DNA from: Halichondria panicea
Lineage: Eukaryota; Porifera; Demospongiae; Suberitida; Halichondriidae
Length of the DNA: 64,000 bases
Assembly (NCBI RefSeq): GCF_963675165.1
Contig: NC_087382.1
Location: 5,185,963 to 5,249,962 of the forward strand
Direction of reading: 5' to 3'
A program made the position numbers and the translations under genes. Positions 11,288 to 22,736 of this stretch are shown here, piece by piece (within the stretch, counting starts at the first letter, position 1; each line of letters starts with the position of its first letter). Under the pieces are notes generated by a model. It had not been told where the DNA came from. It worked only from the letters and a program-made list of their open reading frames with translations, and ran no database searches.

Positions 11288-13399
11288 CTAATGCAAGTGA
11301 CAGAGTACATTTCTCTTAAATGACAAAATCGGTGTACTTTCCTGCAGCTCCAGTGGTAATTCATTCCACACAGATATTGCTTTTGGGAAAAAAGAGTTCG
11401 CATATGCATTTGTTCTGCAAATTGGTCTTTCAAACTGTATATTTTTTGTGCTTCTTAGATTGAGAGGGCATACTCTTCTTTCCAGTGGTGGATCAGGGAA
11501 TTTAAAGTTACCATTTATTACCTGGTAAAGGTATGATAGCTTCAGGTACAATCTTCTTGTAGAAAGGGACGGTAGGTCCACAGTATCTAATAGGGAGTCG
11601 TAGTCCATATTCCAAAGTTTTGTGCAGATTTTAAGGGCAAACTTTTGTACTTTTTCTATTTTGTGAGAATTTGTTTTTTGGTGTGGATCCCAAACAGGGG
11701 CAGCATATTCCAGTTTTGATCTCACAAGGGAGATGTAGAGTTGTCTTAAACATTCTAGTGACGAGTGGCCATAGAACTGTCGGTAAATTATACCAACCTG
11801 CTTGCAGGCATTTCTGCACATTTCTTCTATGTGTTTTGACCATGAGAGGTCGTGAGAGATCCACACGCCAAGGTACTTGTAGTGGTCAACTTTAAGTAGG
11901 GGACATCCACTGATATTGAGACACATGTTGGGAAGTTGTGGGCTGAATTTTCTTGATATAGTCATGTATTTACACTTGCTTTGGTTAAACAAGAGTACAT
12001 TTCTTTCAGACCATGCTTGGAGTTGATCAATATCTCCTTGCAATCTTATATAATCTTCAGGAGATTGAATAGGATGGTAAAGAAGAAGATCATCAGCATA
12101 GAGCAAGAGACTTCCTTCATTTTGATGTAGATCGATGTCATTTATATAGATTAGGAAAAGAAGAGGTCCCAGCACCGAACCCTGGGGAACTCCTGACACA
12201 ACCTCCGAGATACTTGATGACTTTCCATTTATTATGACATATTGTGATCTATTCCTGAGGTAGCTTGCTACCCAAGATACCAGGTGGGGATCTAGGTTCA
12301 GATTGGTTAGCTTACTCATCAATATCGAGTGAGGAACCTTGTCAAATGCTTTTTTGAAATCAAAAAAGACTGCACATACACTCTGACCATCTTCAAGCAG
12401 TTTGTGCCAATTGTGCACTGCCGTAAGCAGCGCACCTGTGGTGGATTTTCCTTTAGTGAAACCCCATCGTTTATTCGAGAGGAAAGATATATCTTTTAGC
12501 TGTTCTAAGATTTTACTATACATATGTTTTTCCAGGAGCTTTACAAGGATGGAGAGTAGCGATATAGGGCGATAGTTTAAGGGATCAGACTTGTCGTTTG
12601 ATTTGGGTATTGGAGTGACATGAGCCAATTTCCAGTCGTATGGCAGTTCACAGTTTTTTATCGATATATTGAAAAGCATTGTTATACTTGGGGTGATCGT
12701 TTCAGCAGTAGCCTTTAGCATTTTGGCGGAGATTCCATCAGGACCATTTGCTTTTGTGGTGTCTAGATTTGATAACAGGTTGAATACTTCATCTTCTGTG
12801 CAGCGTAAGTTCTCAGGTAAGTCTCTTGTTGGTTGTTTAAAGGAATTTGGGTCAAGAGGAGGAAGTGAATGGTTGAAATTTGCATAAAACTGTTTGTTAA
12901 GGACCTGGGCCTTTTCTTCATCCTGTTCGATTTTGCAGCCATTTACTACAAGACATGGGATAGAGCTATCTGATTTTCTCAGGTATTTCAGAGCTGTCCA
13001 AAATTTTTTTGACTGAGGCTTGAGGGTGCTAAAGAAATCTTGTTTACTCCGTCTGAGAGTGGTCACAACCTTATTTCTGATCTGTTTGTAGGTTGCAAAA
13101 TCAGAGGGTTTGTTGTATTTTCTGGCAAGTCTGTAGTAATAGTTTCTCTTTTTGATATCTCTTATTATATTTTTCGTTAGCCAAGGAAGATTCTTTCGGG
13201 TTGCGATTTCTGCTGTGGGAATACAATTTCTCATAGTAGTCATGAATACATTCTTCCACTCTTTCCAGGATGACTCAACAGAACTTGGGTGTATGAAGCT
13301 GGTAAGATCAAATGTAGCCAACATATATCTTGCTTTGTCAAAGTCAGCATAATCATATCTCCATACTTTGTTTGTGTGTACGAGTGTGAGAGTTTGCAC
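11288..13399 (-). CDS. LINE reverse transcriptase (ORF2, C-terminal 700 residues)
   Basis: Copies LINE RNA into DNA at the target site. An uninterrupted frame of about 700 codons carries the classical reverse-transcriptase blocks: RPISLLSILVKLLEKH, GFTKGKST, FFDFKKAFDKVPH, SGVPQGSVLGPLLFLIYIND and the catalytic YADDLLLY. A C-terminal tail holds the HKIEKVQKFALKICTK and SVWNELPLELQ motifs common in Jockey, CR1 and L2 elements. The true protein begins upstream in the endonuclease; the first part of this frame overlaps it in another frame near 13353-13399, where a single-base shift in an AC-rich run separates them. No stop codons interrupt the polymerase domain. Confidence 0.9.
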   Translation of the reverse strand: MQTLTLVHTNKVWRYDYADFDKARYMLATFDLTSFIHPSSVESSWKEWKNVFMTTMRNCIPTAEIATRKNLPWLTKNIIRDIKKRNYYYRLARKYNKPSDFATYKQIRNKVVTTLRRSKQDFFSTLKPQSKKFWTALKYLRKSDSSIPCLVVNGCKIEQDEEKAQVLNKQFYANFNHSLPPLDPNSFKQPTRDLPENLRCTEDEVFNLLSNLDTTKANGPDGISAKMLKATAETITPSITMLFNISIKNCELPYDWKLAHVTPIPKSNDKSDPLNYRPISLLSILVKLLEKHMYSKILEQLKDISFLSNKRWGFTKGKSTTGALLTAVHNWHKLLEDGQSVCAVFFDFKKAFDKVPHSILMSKLTNLNLDPHLVSWVASYLRNRSQYVIINGKSSSISEVVSGVPQGSVLGPLLFLIYINDIDLHQNEGSLLLYADDLLLYHPIQSPEDYIRLQGDIDQLQAWSERNVLLFNQSKCKYMTISRKFSPQLPNMCLNISGCPLLKVDHYKYLGVWISHDLSWSKHIEEMCRNACKQVGIIYRQFYGHSSLECLRQLYISLVRSKLEYAAPVWDPHQKTNSHKIEKVQKFALKICTKLWNMDYDSLLDTVDLPSLSTRRLYLKLSYLYQVINGNFKFPDPPLERRVCPLNLRSTKNIQFERPICRTNAYANSFFPKAISVWNELPLELQESTPILSFKRNVLCHLH

Positions 13400-13866
13400 G
13401 AACTTTCACTTGTAGACTGATGCCAAGATGATCAGAGTTGGCTAGTGGAGGCACCGTTTCACAGTACTTTAGAGTTCTTGGAGATGACATAAGAACGAGG
13501 TCAATAAGAGTTGATGTGCCATCAGCTGCAATGCGTGTGGGTTGTTTCACCACCTGAGTTAGAGAGAAGCAGTCAGTAATATTTGCAAGGTGATTGCACA
13601 AAGAAGTAGTATTTGCTGACAGAACATTCACATTAAAGCCACCTAGTAAAATAAGATTTGAAATTGAACAACTATTTAGACTACTTAAAACATGAAACAA
13701 CTCATCAAAGGTTGACAAAAGTGAGGAAGGGGGCCTATAAAAAACACCAATACAAATACTTTTGTTTTGACTTAAAGTTATGGAAACAAATATAATTTCT
13801 AAGCTACTATAATCAGTAGTGATGATATCAAAAATATAGTTGTCTTTAATGAATAACATAACCCCC
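13353..13866 (-). pseudogene. LINE endonuclease domain fragment
   Basis: Apurinic-type endonuclease part of ORF2, lacking its N-terminal portion through 5' truncation. Visible motifs are GGVMLFIKD, GVFYRPPSS, the NLILLGGFNVNV segment (normally GDFN, here G-G-F-N, so a usual catalytic Asp is replaced), IDLVLMSS and the terminal NSDHLGI (the usual SDH motif). It is joined to the reverse transcriptase by a one-base frameshift. The preceding codons from 13916 are flanking DNA read through, not element sequence. Confidence 0.75.
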
Positions 13867-14296
13867 CCATGCATGTGGACTCCGAATTGCATGAAAGAGC
13901 CTGACTGTATAATCATAGAATGCAGAGTGGGCTCACCTTCTGAAATAAGTTATCACTAATCTATAGAACCTGACTGCATAATGTATTCATTGTGTATGCA
14001 GAGTGCATGGCCACGCTCTCCCACTTGTCGCCCACTTATTGGGAATAACATAACGTCTAGAAAGGTCACCCCCCCCCTACAGTAATATTCGTAGTGTGGT
14101 GCATATATGCATGCACATGCACTATATATATTTGCTTGAAAACCGCTATGCCAACATACCTATATATATATATATATACGTGCACATGCATATACACACA
14201 AAATGTTGTCTTCATGTCAAAGTGTTTTAAATATCTATGTGCTTTAGAAGAGAATACCAGCTATAAAGTTCCCATGCATGTTACAGTTTCACAATA

Positions 14297-14569
14297 CAGT
14301 AGAACCTTGATTATCCGGCCCTCCATTATCCGGAACCTCGATTATCCGGCTTGGCAGTTTTCTGATTAAATAATTCAGAAAATGGGCGTGTCCCTCAAAT
14401 GCGCATGCGCGTTGCAGCTGTTACCATGGAGACATACCTGCTTATCTTCTGCGCATGCGCAGACAACCATGCGGCACTGGATCAAGGCGTGGTTTATCTA
14501 TTCAATTATCCGGCATATTCACTTATCCGGCCTGCCATGCAAGGTGTCCGGATAATCGAGGTTCTACTG
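14297..14569. mobile_element. pogo/Tigger-like MITE (273 bp)
   Basis: Ends are CAGTAGAACCTTGATTATCC and GGATAATCGAGGTTCTACTG with a TA duplication (14295-14296 and 14570-14571). These ends and the TA target are typical of pogo/Tigger elements. No transposase inside. Confidence 0.8.
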
Positions 14570-14647
14570 TAGTTAGAAACGCAATCAGGCTTGTATAGTG
14601 TCATTCACAATTGATTAACCTCGCATTCGTAACCCAATAATGATATC

Positions 14648-14966
14648 CAGGATGTTTCGTATAACAAGTAAAGGGATTATGCCAAAGCAGCGTAACAACT
14701 TGTTTATGGCTACATAATGATAGTTACAATACTTGATTGTCAAGTCATTCAGTTGTTCACCTAACCGTTATAAAGCGAAAACTTCAATGCCATATATATA
14801 TAGTTATATATGGCTGATAATAGTATTCTTTTCCAGGATGTTTCGTATAACAAGTAAAGGGATTGAAAAGTAACGAATTGTTTATGGCTACATAATGATA
14901 GTTACACTTTATTGTCAAGTCATTCAGTTGTTCGCCTAACCGTTATAAAGCGAAAACTTCAATGCC
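14648..14966. repeat. Imperfect tandem duplication, two units
   Basis: Units near 14650-14795 and 14836-14966 both begin GGATGTTTCGTATAACAAGT and end near GCGAAAACTTCAATGCC. Both contain CGCCTAACCGTTATAAAGCG or a close variant, a motif also present in the terminal repeats of the element at 31090-32178. Confidence 0.7.
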
Positions 14967-15279
14967 GCGTATAATATAGCTTTATAATTATAAATGTGGG
15001 TGGAATGCATGCAAACTGCAATACATTATTCAATTGTTGTGTTTAAGAGTGTCACACTGTCACTGCACTCATTACTATCTCGTTGTTGAGGATCATAGTA
15101 TATTTTGGGTATAACAGAAGGAGGGCGTGGCTGCTCTCTGCAACTCTAAAAGGTCACTGTCTGAGCTGATACATATATATATCAGGTTTTGAATGCGTAC
15201 TATATAATTCAATTGTGAATGACAGGGTATGTAATGCAAGGACAAGTTATACCAAAAAGCATCCCTTTTAATTATCATA

Positions 15280-15619
15280 AGCCCCGTTTACACGACACCT
15301 AATCCGAGTCGAATCCGGATTGAATCCGGGTCAGATTTTTCTGAGTAGTGGGCATAGTAAAATGACCACTAATTTCATTTGCACAAACATTGGAAGCTAC
15401 AGGTTTACTCTAGAAACACCCACGAACATGTACAACACCTCAGAATTAGCCCTTTGTGCTTACTCACAGCTAAACTGCTTCTGACACAATCTGAACCACC
15501 TCCAAAGGTGGGTTGGCTAATCCGGATTAGAACCCGGATAAGGGCCGTTTACACGAACGCGGTTAGGTTTAATCCGGATAAATTCCAACCCGGATTAAAG
15601 GCCTCGTGTAAACGGGGCT
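15280..15619. mobile_element. MITE with AGCCCCGTTTACACGA ends (340 bp)
   Basis: Inverted ends AGCCCCGTTTACACGA and TCGTGTAAACGGGGCT, each next to ATA. The interior repeats AATCCGGATT-type palindromes. No coding capacity; superfamily not resolved. Confidence 0.65.
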
Positions 15620-15756
15620 ATATACTGTAAACCGGGTTTCAAATGCGTAGTTACCTGGTTAGGTTTCTAACTATAATTCTATGTCGACCTTGCCCTCACA
15701 ATATCTACATGAAGGTCAAGGCATGATACCCTCCCAACACACACTCCTCCCTTGTT

Positions 15757-15767
15757 CCACGCACGCA

Positions 15768-15824
<57 letters not shown>
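15757..15824. repeat. Microsatellite (ACGC)n then (AC)n
   Basis: A run of ACGC units followed by AC units, immediately upstream of the second gene copy. Apparent peptides of Thr-His or Cys-Val repeats across it are artefacts. Confidence 0.95.
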
Positions 15825-16195
15825 CATTATTTGCAATTGACCAACACCATATGCAGTCGGAGCATCTATAGACCACATTAGTATAAGAAAGAAAGATATA
15901 GAATCAGTCTTAGAGCTATACAGATGATATACAATCCTTTTTTGGAAATCTTCTATTCAAAGTTGTCAAGGTACCTGAATACAAAGTTGTAAGTTTTCAA
16001 ACTCAATAATGTTACATTATTATTATGGACATGCATGCAGGATTGTGTACAATTAATCCAGCTATATATATATAGTGTTGCTACAGTTTAACAGTTATAT
16101 GGAGCTATAGTTATCTCCTTGGCAAACTGATTCATGACTGTGATAATAATTTATACTCTTTTACAGAGCAGAGCGACTCATCTCATCTTTCAAGA

Positions 16196-19100
16196 GTGGA
16201 TATACATACGTCCTCAGTGGCAGCCTGTTTGCATGATGCACCACATTCCTCAACTATACTGATTGTTACTCTGATTCTCTCTGGCTTGAGATTGGTGATT
16301 TCGGAAACTTACTACATAGCGCCAGAAATTTATACCCGTGCATTTAATGGCTCTAGTAACAACACATTTTCGCTCGAGCTACTTATTCAACGAAACCAAT
16401 TTTCTAGCGGAGACAGTATGACTTTGATTTTTCTACCAGGGATTCATCCTCTTAGTCGTTTCCTTACAGTACAAAATTTCACATTTGTGCAGTTGATTGG
16501 AGAGGATAATTCAGTGATACTATTTAAGGGAAACAGTAGTATCCAATTTACTAGCATTGGTCGATTGAACATTCAAAATTTAAATTTTTCATCTGAAATT
16601 GGAACTACTTCGCAAGAAAAACTGACTATTAATGATGTGGCAAACTTTTCAATTTCGGAGTGCTATTTCTCGAGTTTTTCTGATAGCAGTCCTGCTTTAC
16701 TCTATATCAGAAACACACAAAACACTTCAATTGATCATGTTTCGTTCAAAAACAATCTTGCTAGAGCTCTGTATGTACAGTCTGGAAATGCAGTAAGAAT
16801 CACAAATAGTGTGTTCAAAAGAAACAGACATGATGTTGCTGTACAAAGATGCGGAGGATCAATCAAAGTGGATTCAACAAACATTGTCATATCGAAATGT
16901 ACATTTTTGAGAAACAATGCAAGTTATGGTGGAGCAATTTGTGCCCTTCCTCAATCTACTATGTCTATCTCAAACAGTGTATTTGACCGCAATAGTGCTT
17001 CTAAAGATGGTGGAGCTATTTATGTTCATTCTAGTGACGCATACATAACTGATAGTGAACTAACGAGTAACCGTGCAATGTGGGGCGGAGCGTTGTCTAT
17101 CTTTGATCAATCTAATGTGTCAGTTTCAAACAGTTCATTCAAAAACAACAATGCTACAAAATCTGGTGGAGGAATTTATGCTCGTTTTAGATATATATAT
17201 CGCTGATAGTGAACTGACCAACAACAATGCAACATGGGGAGGAGCGATTGTTATCTACAAACAATCGAATATGACGATCTCAAACAGTTTTTTGAAAAAA
17301 ACAGTGCCCAAAAGTTTGGTGGAGGAATTAATGCTCGTTCTAGTATTATATATATCACTGATAGTGAACTAACCAACAACAGGGCCACGCAGGGAGGAAT
17401 GATATTCATCTTTGATCAATCGAATATGTCAATATCAAACAGTTTATTCGAAAACAACAGTGCTTCCGAATATGGTGGAGGAATTTATTCTCATTCTAGT
17501 AACATATACATCGCTGATAGCAAACTAACAAGTAACAGTGCGAAATATACAGGAGGAGCAATCTACGCTGATGAGAGTAACAGCAAAATATTCTCGCTTT
17601 TCAAATGCAACATAACAAACAACAGTGCACATGATTGGGGTGGTGGCGTTTATTATTATGCCTGCAATGCCTACATCGTGAAAACAGTTATAAATGGCAA
17701 TAAAGCCGATTGGGGTGGCGGTATACACATGGAGTTGGGTACCCTTAACATATCTGAAAGTGAACTAACAGGAAATCGTGGTGATTATGTGGCAGCTATG
17801 TACTCCTATTCGAGTGTGTCTATCAGTGATACTGTCATCACAAATAACGTAGCGAAAGCTGGTGCTTTATTCATTCAGCAATCTGTTTTGACATTCCGAG
17901 ATACCAATGTTATCAGCGACAACAGCAAAAGCTCTATATACGCTCTTAACTGTGTAGTTAGATTTGATGGACCAACAAAACTCAATAATAATCACGGCAA
18001 TCTTGGTGGAGCCATCTTTGCTGTACAGAGCCAAATCTATTTTAACGCTGAAATTGGAAAAATTTTAATTGTGCAACAAAAGCTAATTTTGGAGGAGGAA
18101 TATTTCTGAGAGAAACCACGCTATTTGCAAAGTTCCAAAGTACAAATATTCAAGCAATGGAATGAAGACACGACTAGTGGAATATATGTAATGCTACACA
18201 TGGGAAATATTACAGCTCATTCCGGACATGGTGGAAGTATATACGTTGATGATAGTACAGAAATCGGTGGTACTTGTAGAGGTAGGATCACCAACGAATT
18301 GGCTCAGAGCGTTTTCTCTGAATGCTTCATTCAAACTCTCAATTTGTATGACTTGACTCCTTATAATGGCACAGTTTTTGTAAACACATTCCTCACAAAT
18401 AATACAGCCAAGTTCGGATCAAATGTGTATGGAGGTCTTCTGGATAGGTTCACACTCAACCCTTTCGCAGAATTCTATATAGCTTCAAATGGATTGGAAT
18501 ACTTCAGAAACACTTTCGAGTGATTTATCAGTTGCTTCAGACCCGGTGGAAGTAAGTTTGTGTAATGGATCCGAGAACAGTAGTGTGATTATCAGAGGAG
18601 GTATGCTAAAAGTGAATGTTATGGCTGTTGATCAAGTTGGAAATCCAGTTAATGCTACAATTCGAACCTCTGTTATCTCTAAAAGTGGTGTTGGTCGTCT
18701 CAAAGAAGGACAGACAGAACAAAGAGTTGGCAATCAGTGCACAGAAATAGAGTACAATGTATTCGCACAAGACATTGCTGCTCAAGTGGAACTCTATGCT
18801 GATGGTCCCTGTGCTAACCTTGGAAAGTCAACACAGAGTATAAGTATTATATTTCTTTCTTGTACTTGTCCTGTTGGTTTCCAACAAACCAATGATACAA
18901 TCAAATGCATTTGTGGCTGTGATCCAGATTTACAACAACATCAAATCTCCGAATGTTCTCATGATCAAGAAACAGTTCGACTCGAAACTAACATATGGAT
19001 AGGGGTTGATATTAGCACAACACTCAATATGACAAGCTACATAGTTAGCGACTGTCCATTTGATTATTGTGTAGAGAAACCATTTGATGTTGTTCTTGGC

Positions 19101-20573
19101 AATCAAAACGAGATAGACAGACAGTGTGACTACAATCGATGTGGTATCTTGTGTGGAGAATGTAAGGAGGGACTCAGTCTTGTTTTAGGCACGTCAAAAT
19201 GTTTTGAATGCTCAAATCTCTTCCTCTCCTTGTTAATTCCTTTTGCTGTATTAGGTGTAGCACTGGTTGCATTCATTCTCCTGCTTAATATCACCATAGC
19301 TACTGGGACCATACATGGACTCGTTTTTTACGCGAATGTAGTTGCAGCAAACAGAGCATTGTTTCTACCACGTGACACCTCAACTTTTTTGAAAGTTTTC
19401 ATAAATTGGATCAATCTTGACTTGGGAATTGAGACATGCTTTTACGATGGAATGAACTCTCAAGCGAAAGTTCTTCTTCAACTTGTCTTTCCAGCATATC
19501 TGTTTCTTTTGATGTTCTTAATAATAATTTTGAGCAAGTACTTTGACTCATTTGCAAAGCTCCTCTCCAACAGAAACCCAGTTGCTGCCCTCGGCACACT
19601 CATCCTACTCTCTTATTCCAAACTTTTACGGTTTATCATTGCTGCATTGCAGTCCACAGCTTTAGCATGGAATCGTTTGGTCCTATACTGGTAACGTGCG
19701 CTACTTCAGTCGAGAACACATCCCTCAGTTTGTTGCTGCTATCATAATCCTCGCTGCTTGTGGATTGTTCACTGTACTGCTGTTCTTTGGACAATGGTTT
19801 CCTCTCTGTTCCAAATGGAAGCTTATGAAATGGACCAAGAACACAAAGTACATAGGCTTCATGGACGCATACCATGCTCCATTCACTCCCAAGGATCGCT
19901 ACTGGGTGGGACTGCTTTTCTTTGCTTTGATTATCCACAATCTAGTGACTGCATTCTCACCAAACCCATACCTACCTGTTATATCAGCTGGCTGCTTACC
20001 AGTGGGAATTATCGTGCTCAAATCATTACGTATTAGAGTGTTCAAAAAGTGGTTGAACGATTTCGTGGAAACACTGTTTCTACTCAATATCATTTTCCTA
20101 GCCTTTGGTACATTGTATTTCACCATCAAAAATGTGTGAGCAACATTGGTCGTGACGAGATTAGCAATGGCCATGCATTAGCAAACACTTCTATTGGCAT
20201 CGCATTCATCCTCTTTCTAGTGATTGGTGTCGGCTACAACTTTTACCAATTTATTATGAAAAAAACCGATGTCTTCCAGAAGCTATCACATTCATTGAGA
20301 AATGTAGCTCTCGGAATAAAGTCTCAGTGGAAAGCTCGAATTGTTGATGGACAAGAAAAGAACAAATCGTATGCAATGGTCGGCCTACCACGAAGCTCCG
20401 AGTACCACTCTTACACCGATGGAGCCGGTAAAATCACAAGTTCTGATGAGCTGAGACTGTCGTACATCGATGAACTTGCCCCAGTGGTTGAAGGTGACTA
20501 CATAACAAACCCTTCTACAAAAATTCGATCTGAAATCTCGGTAACACATACAGTGAAAAATGAACAATCATAA
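16196..20573 (+). pseudogene. Beta-helix repeat / multi-pass membrane protein, copy 2 (frameshifted)
   Basis: Second copy of the gene at 276-5003. The splice acceptor ends near 16166. The signal-peptide region differs by a 2-base insertion near 16255, so the best open frame starts at 16196. The first 330 codons are open and show an N-terminal domain then beta-helix coils (GGAIYVHSSD, GGALSIFDQS). Breaks follow near 17190, 17293, 18060-18130, 19670 and 20130. The 18125 region lacks about 255 bp present in copy 1 (about two coils). Near 19670 eight bases found in copy 1 are missing, a real deletion. The Cys-rich region (CPFDYCVEKPF, CGILCGECKEG), seven or more membrane segments and the tail ending VTHTVKNEQS are otherwise well kept. 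Expression as a full-length protein is doubtful. Confidence 0.75.
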
Positions 20574-20599
20574 TAATACTATAATAATAGTAGAGTTTA

Positions 20600-21110
20600 A
20601 TTATTTTCATGCACTTGTATGTATCATCGTTTATAATGAGCTACATGCATAATTTGTGTAGATTGAAGTATTATAAGTTAAAAAAAGTTTCTTATAAAAA
20701 TTAATTAGGCTAGACTATAGTTTCCAAGCGTGCATACTAAATATTTTGCTGCGTACATGGTTGCAATGGTAGGCCTTGGAGGATTTTGCTATCATAATTT
20801 TAAGGAGAATAGGTACACTCTACTCCTGCATGAGCATTGAGAATAATGCTGTGAAAATATGCAATACAATTATCGAAAATAAAATGATACTGTGCGATAA
20901 GATAATAGTATTACATAACACAGCCAGCTGTAAGTATGAAGAAGATTCATGCTTTTGAGAAAAAAGTAAAACTTAACTCGTTTGTACCTGGTTAGAGTCG
21001 AAATTATCAGTCAATTAAAGCTTAGTGGTGTATTTTACTGAGTATATCTACCCTTAGTTACTAGTAGCCCAGAATCCAGCAATCTGATTGGTCAGTACAG
21101 GGTTTATGTT
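20600..21110. other. Intergenic, no gene seen
   Basis: AT-rich sequence after the second gene copy; nothing beyond possible 3' UTR and polyadenylation signals is supported. Confidence 0.3.
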
Positions 21111-21111
21111 A

Positions 21112-21240
21112 TAGTTATAACACGGGCACAAGGGATGTATGGAATCATATGGAATATATTGCACTGAAGCACGAGGGCATAAGCCCCGAGGGCTGAGTGC
21201 AATATATTCCATGCATCCCGAGTGCACGTGTAATAACTAG
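21112..21240. repeat. Inverted-repeat hairpin, MITE-like
   Basis: Arms include GGAATATATTGCACTGA (about 21150) and TGAGTGCAATATATTCC (about 21195), extended by ACACGGGCACAAGGGATG and CATCCCGAGTGCACGTGT. Centre contains GAGGGC repeats. No target duplication was resolved. Confidence 0.6.
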
Positions 21241-21424
21241 TTTATATCCCGAGGGCATAGCAACATAACACTGTCTTAGTAACACAATATAAAGTGCACA
21301 AAAAGATGACAAAGACAACTCTAGACACAGCTCCATCTCTTCTCTCTCCTAGACGCCAGTATATGCAGCGTATAAGATTGGCATGACAGACAAATGGCTT
21401 GACACAAAATTGTTGGAGTTCCAA

Positions 21425-21680
21425 CGCTGAAACCACTGCAAAACAGCCCCACCCCACTTCTGGTGCTGCAAAACAGCCCCACCCCTCTACTGCTGCAAAG
21501 AAACAGCCCCACCCAATTTACTACTGCAAAGAAACAGCCACACCCCACTATACTACTCAGTGTAACTGCTGCCTGAACAACCCCCTCCACTAGCACTATC
21601 CTCGGTATCACAACCAAGCCAAAGAAGCTCGCCTCTACACTGCTGCAAAACAGCTCAAGCCTACCTGCAAAAAGAGCCGC
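21425..21680 (+). repeat. Degenerate tandem repeat CTGCAAA-ACAGCCCCACCC
   Basis: Four or five imperfect units of about 27-33 bp with core AAACAGCCCCACCC. The + strand translation gives an A-K-Q-P-H-P rich peptide (AAKQPHPSTAAKKQPHP), and the region is unusually C-rich. It could be a low-complexity exon, but no splice sites or homologue were recognised. Confidence 0.45.
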
Positions 21681-22033
21681 TTCTAGTGCTATGATGAAGC
21701 CAGAATTGACCGTGCATCAAGAAGTGGAGGACTAGGTCTAGGATCACAGAATCTTCACAAAATGAGCCTGGGACGATTTTAAAACCTGCATGGTTGCAAA
21801 GAAGAAACTCCAGCAGTGCTGAACATTCATGCATGGCTGGACTTACTTTGATACTTGTTATTTCTCATGATACAATATTTAATTTAATTATGCCAGAGGG
21901 GCGTTTTGTGGTCAGTGCAATATGACTTTCAGCAGTGCCATTACGCTGTAATAGTGTAAATTGTTCATGTACGGAAGAATTTATACTACTTCAAGCTTGG
22001 TAAATTTGTTGCTTGAATATAAATTAAACTTAC

Positions 22034-22165
22034 ATTATTGGCACTGATGCATGTTGCAAGGCTTGGATTGTTTAGCACTCCATTAACCAAGCAAGTAGCA
22101 TCTTGACAATTAACTGCTGCAAAGCAAGCCACCAGTGCGACTACAACAACCACAATCTTCATTGT
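22034..22165 (-). pseudogene. First coding exon of the small GPI-tail family, orphan copy
   Basis: The exon opens ACAATG after a TTTTTGCAG acceptor and encodes 43 codons: a signal peptide MKIVVVVVALVACFAAVNC followed by QDATCLVNG and CISANN, ending at a GTAAGT donor in phase 0. It matches exon 1 of the gene at 27555-27680, and about 400 bp of upstream sequence (5' UTR exon, intron, TATA box) is duplicated too. No second or third exon follows within the sequence before the next gene, so it is likely a 5' fragment, although long-range splicing to 6850 cannot be excluded. Confidence 0.6.
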
Positions 22166-22406
22166 CTGCAAAAAGAATAGAATTACCTCATGCACACATT
22201 GCACGATAGCATGTATAGCATTGCCATACATGCATGACATTGTGCATATAGACAGCATGAACTTGTAAATACATGTATCACAATAGACAGCATGTATGCA
22301 TTTTTTTTTACCTTGTTGGATTGGTCACAATTTCTTTCTGAGTTGATAGAAGAGCTGGTTAGCTATAATTATAGTTTTAGGTGTCATAGCTTCTCTTGCT
22401 GGCTCA

Positions 22407-22413
22407 TTTTATA
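22407..22413 (-). promoter_or_regulatory. TATA box of the orphan 5' copy
   Basis: TATAAAA on the - strand within GTATAAAATGAGCCAGCAAG, at the same place relative to the 5' UTR exon as in the paralogous gene (27933). Confidence 0.5.
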
Positions 22414-22736
22414 CTTGAATCTCCTGTTTGGAAACTGAAATCTGGAATGGATACATATACAAACCAATATTCAGATACATGCATGCATGGATCAGGAATT
22501 TAAAGAGCCTATAACTATATTCATCATGGAAGGAATAAAATAATGTCTAGAAAGGTCATCTTCTATAATAATAGTCACTATGGTCTAGAGCATGGGCACT
22601 AAATACTTGAAAACCGCTTTATCCCTGGTAAAATTGTTGTAAATTTAATTTGTAACAACAAAGGAAATTGATATTGGATTCTGTGGTACTAGCCATAGGC
22701 GAACTATAGTAAAATATTTACATACACGCACAAGCA

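Larger units (their letters stand above)
11155..13866 (-). mobile_element. 5'-truncated non-LTR retrotransposon (Jockey/CR1/L2-like LINE)
   Basis: On the - strand it runs from a truncated endonuclease at 13866 to a poly-A tail (a T run at 11159-11170 on the + strand). The paralogous sequence at 23262-23345 lacks the element and fixes both borders. Any target duplication is only 2-4 bp. The coding part is nearly intact, with one frameshift between endonuclease and reverse transcriptase, so it is a fairly young insertion. Confidence 0.9.

Noticed and set aside
15679-15881. Cys-Val and Thr-His repeat peptides on the two strands, also at 24461-24676
   Set aside because: These are translations of (AC)n and (ACGC)n microsatellites.
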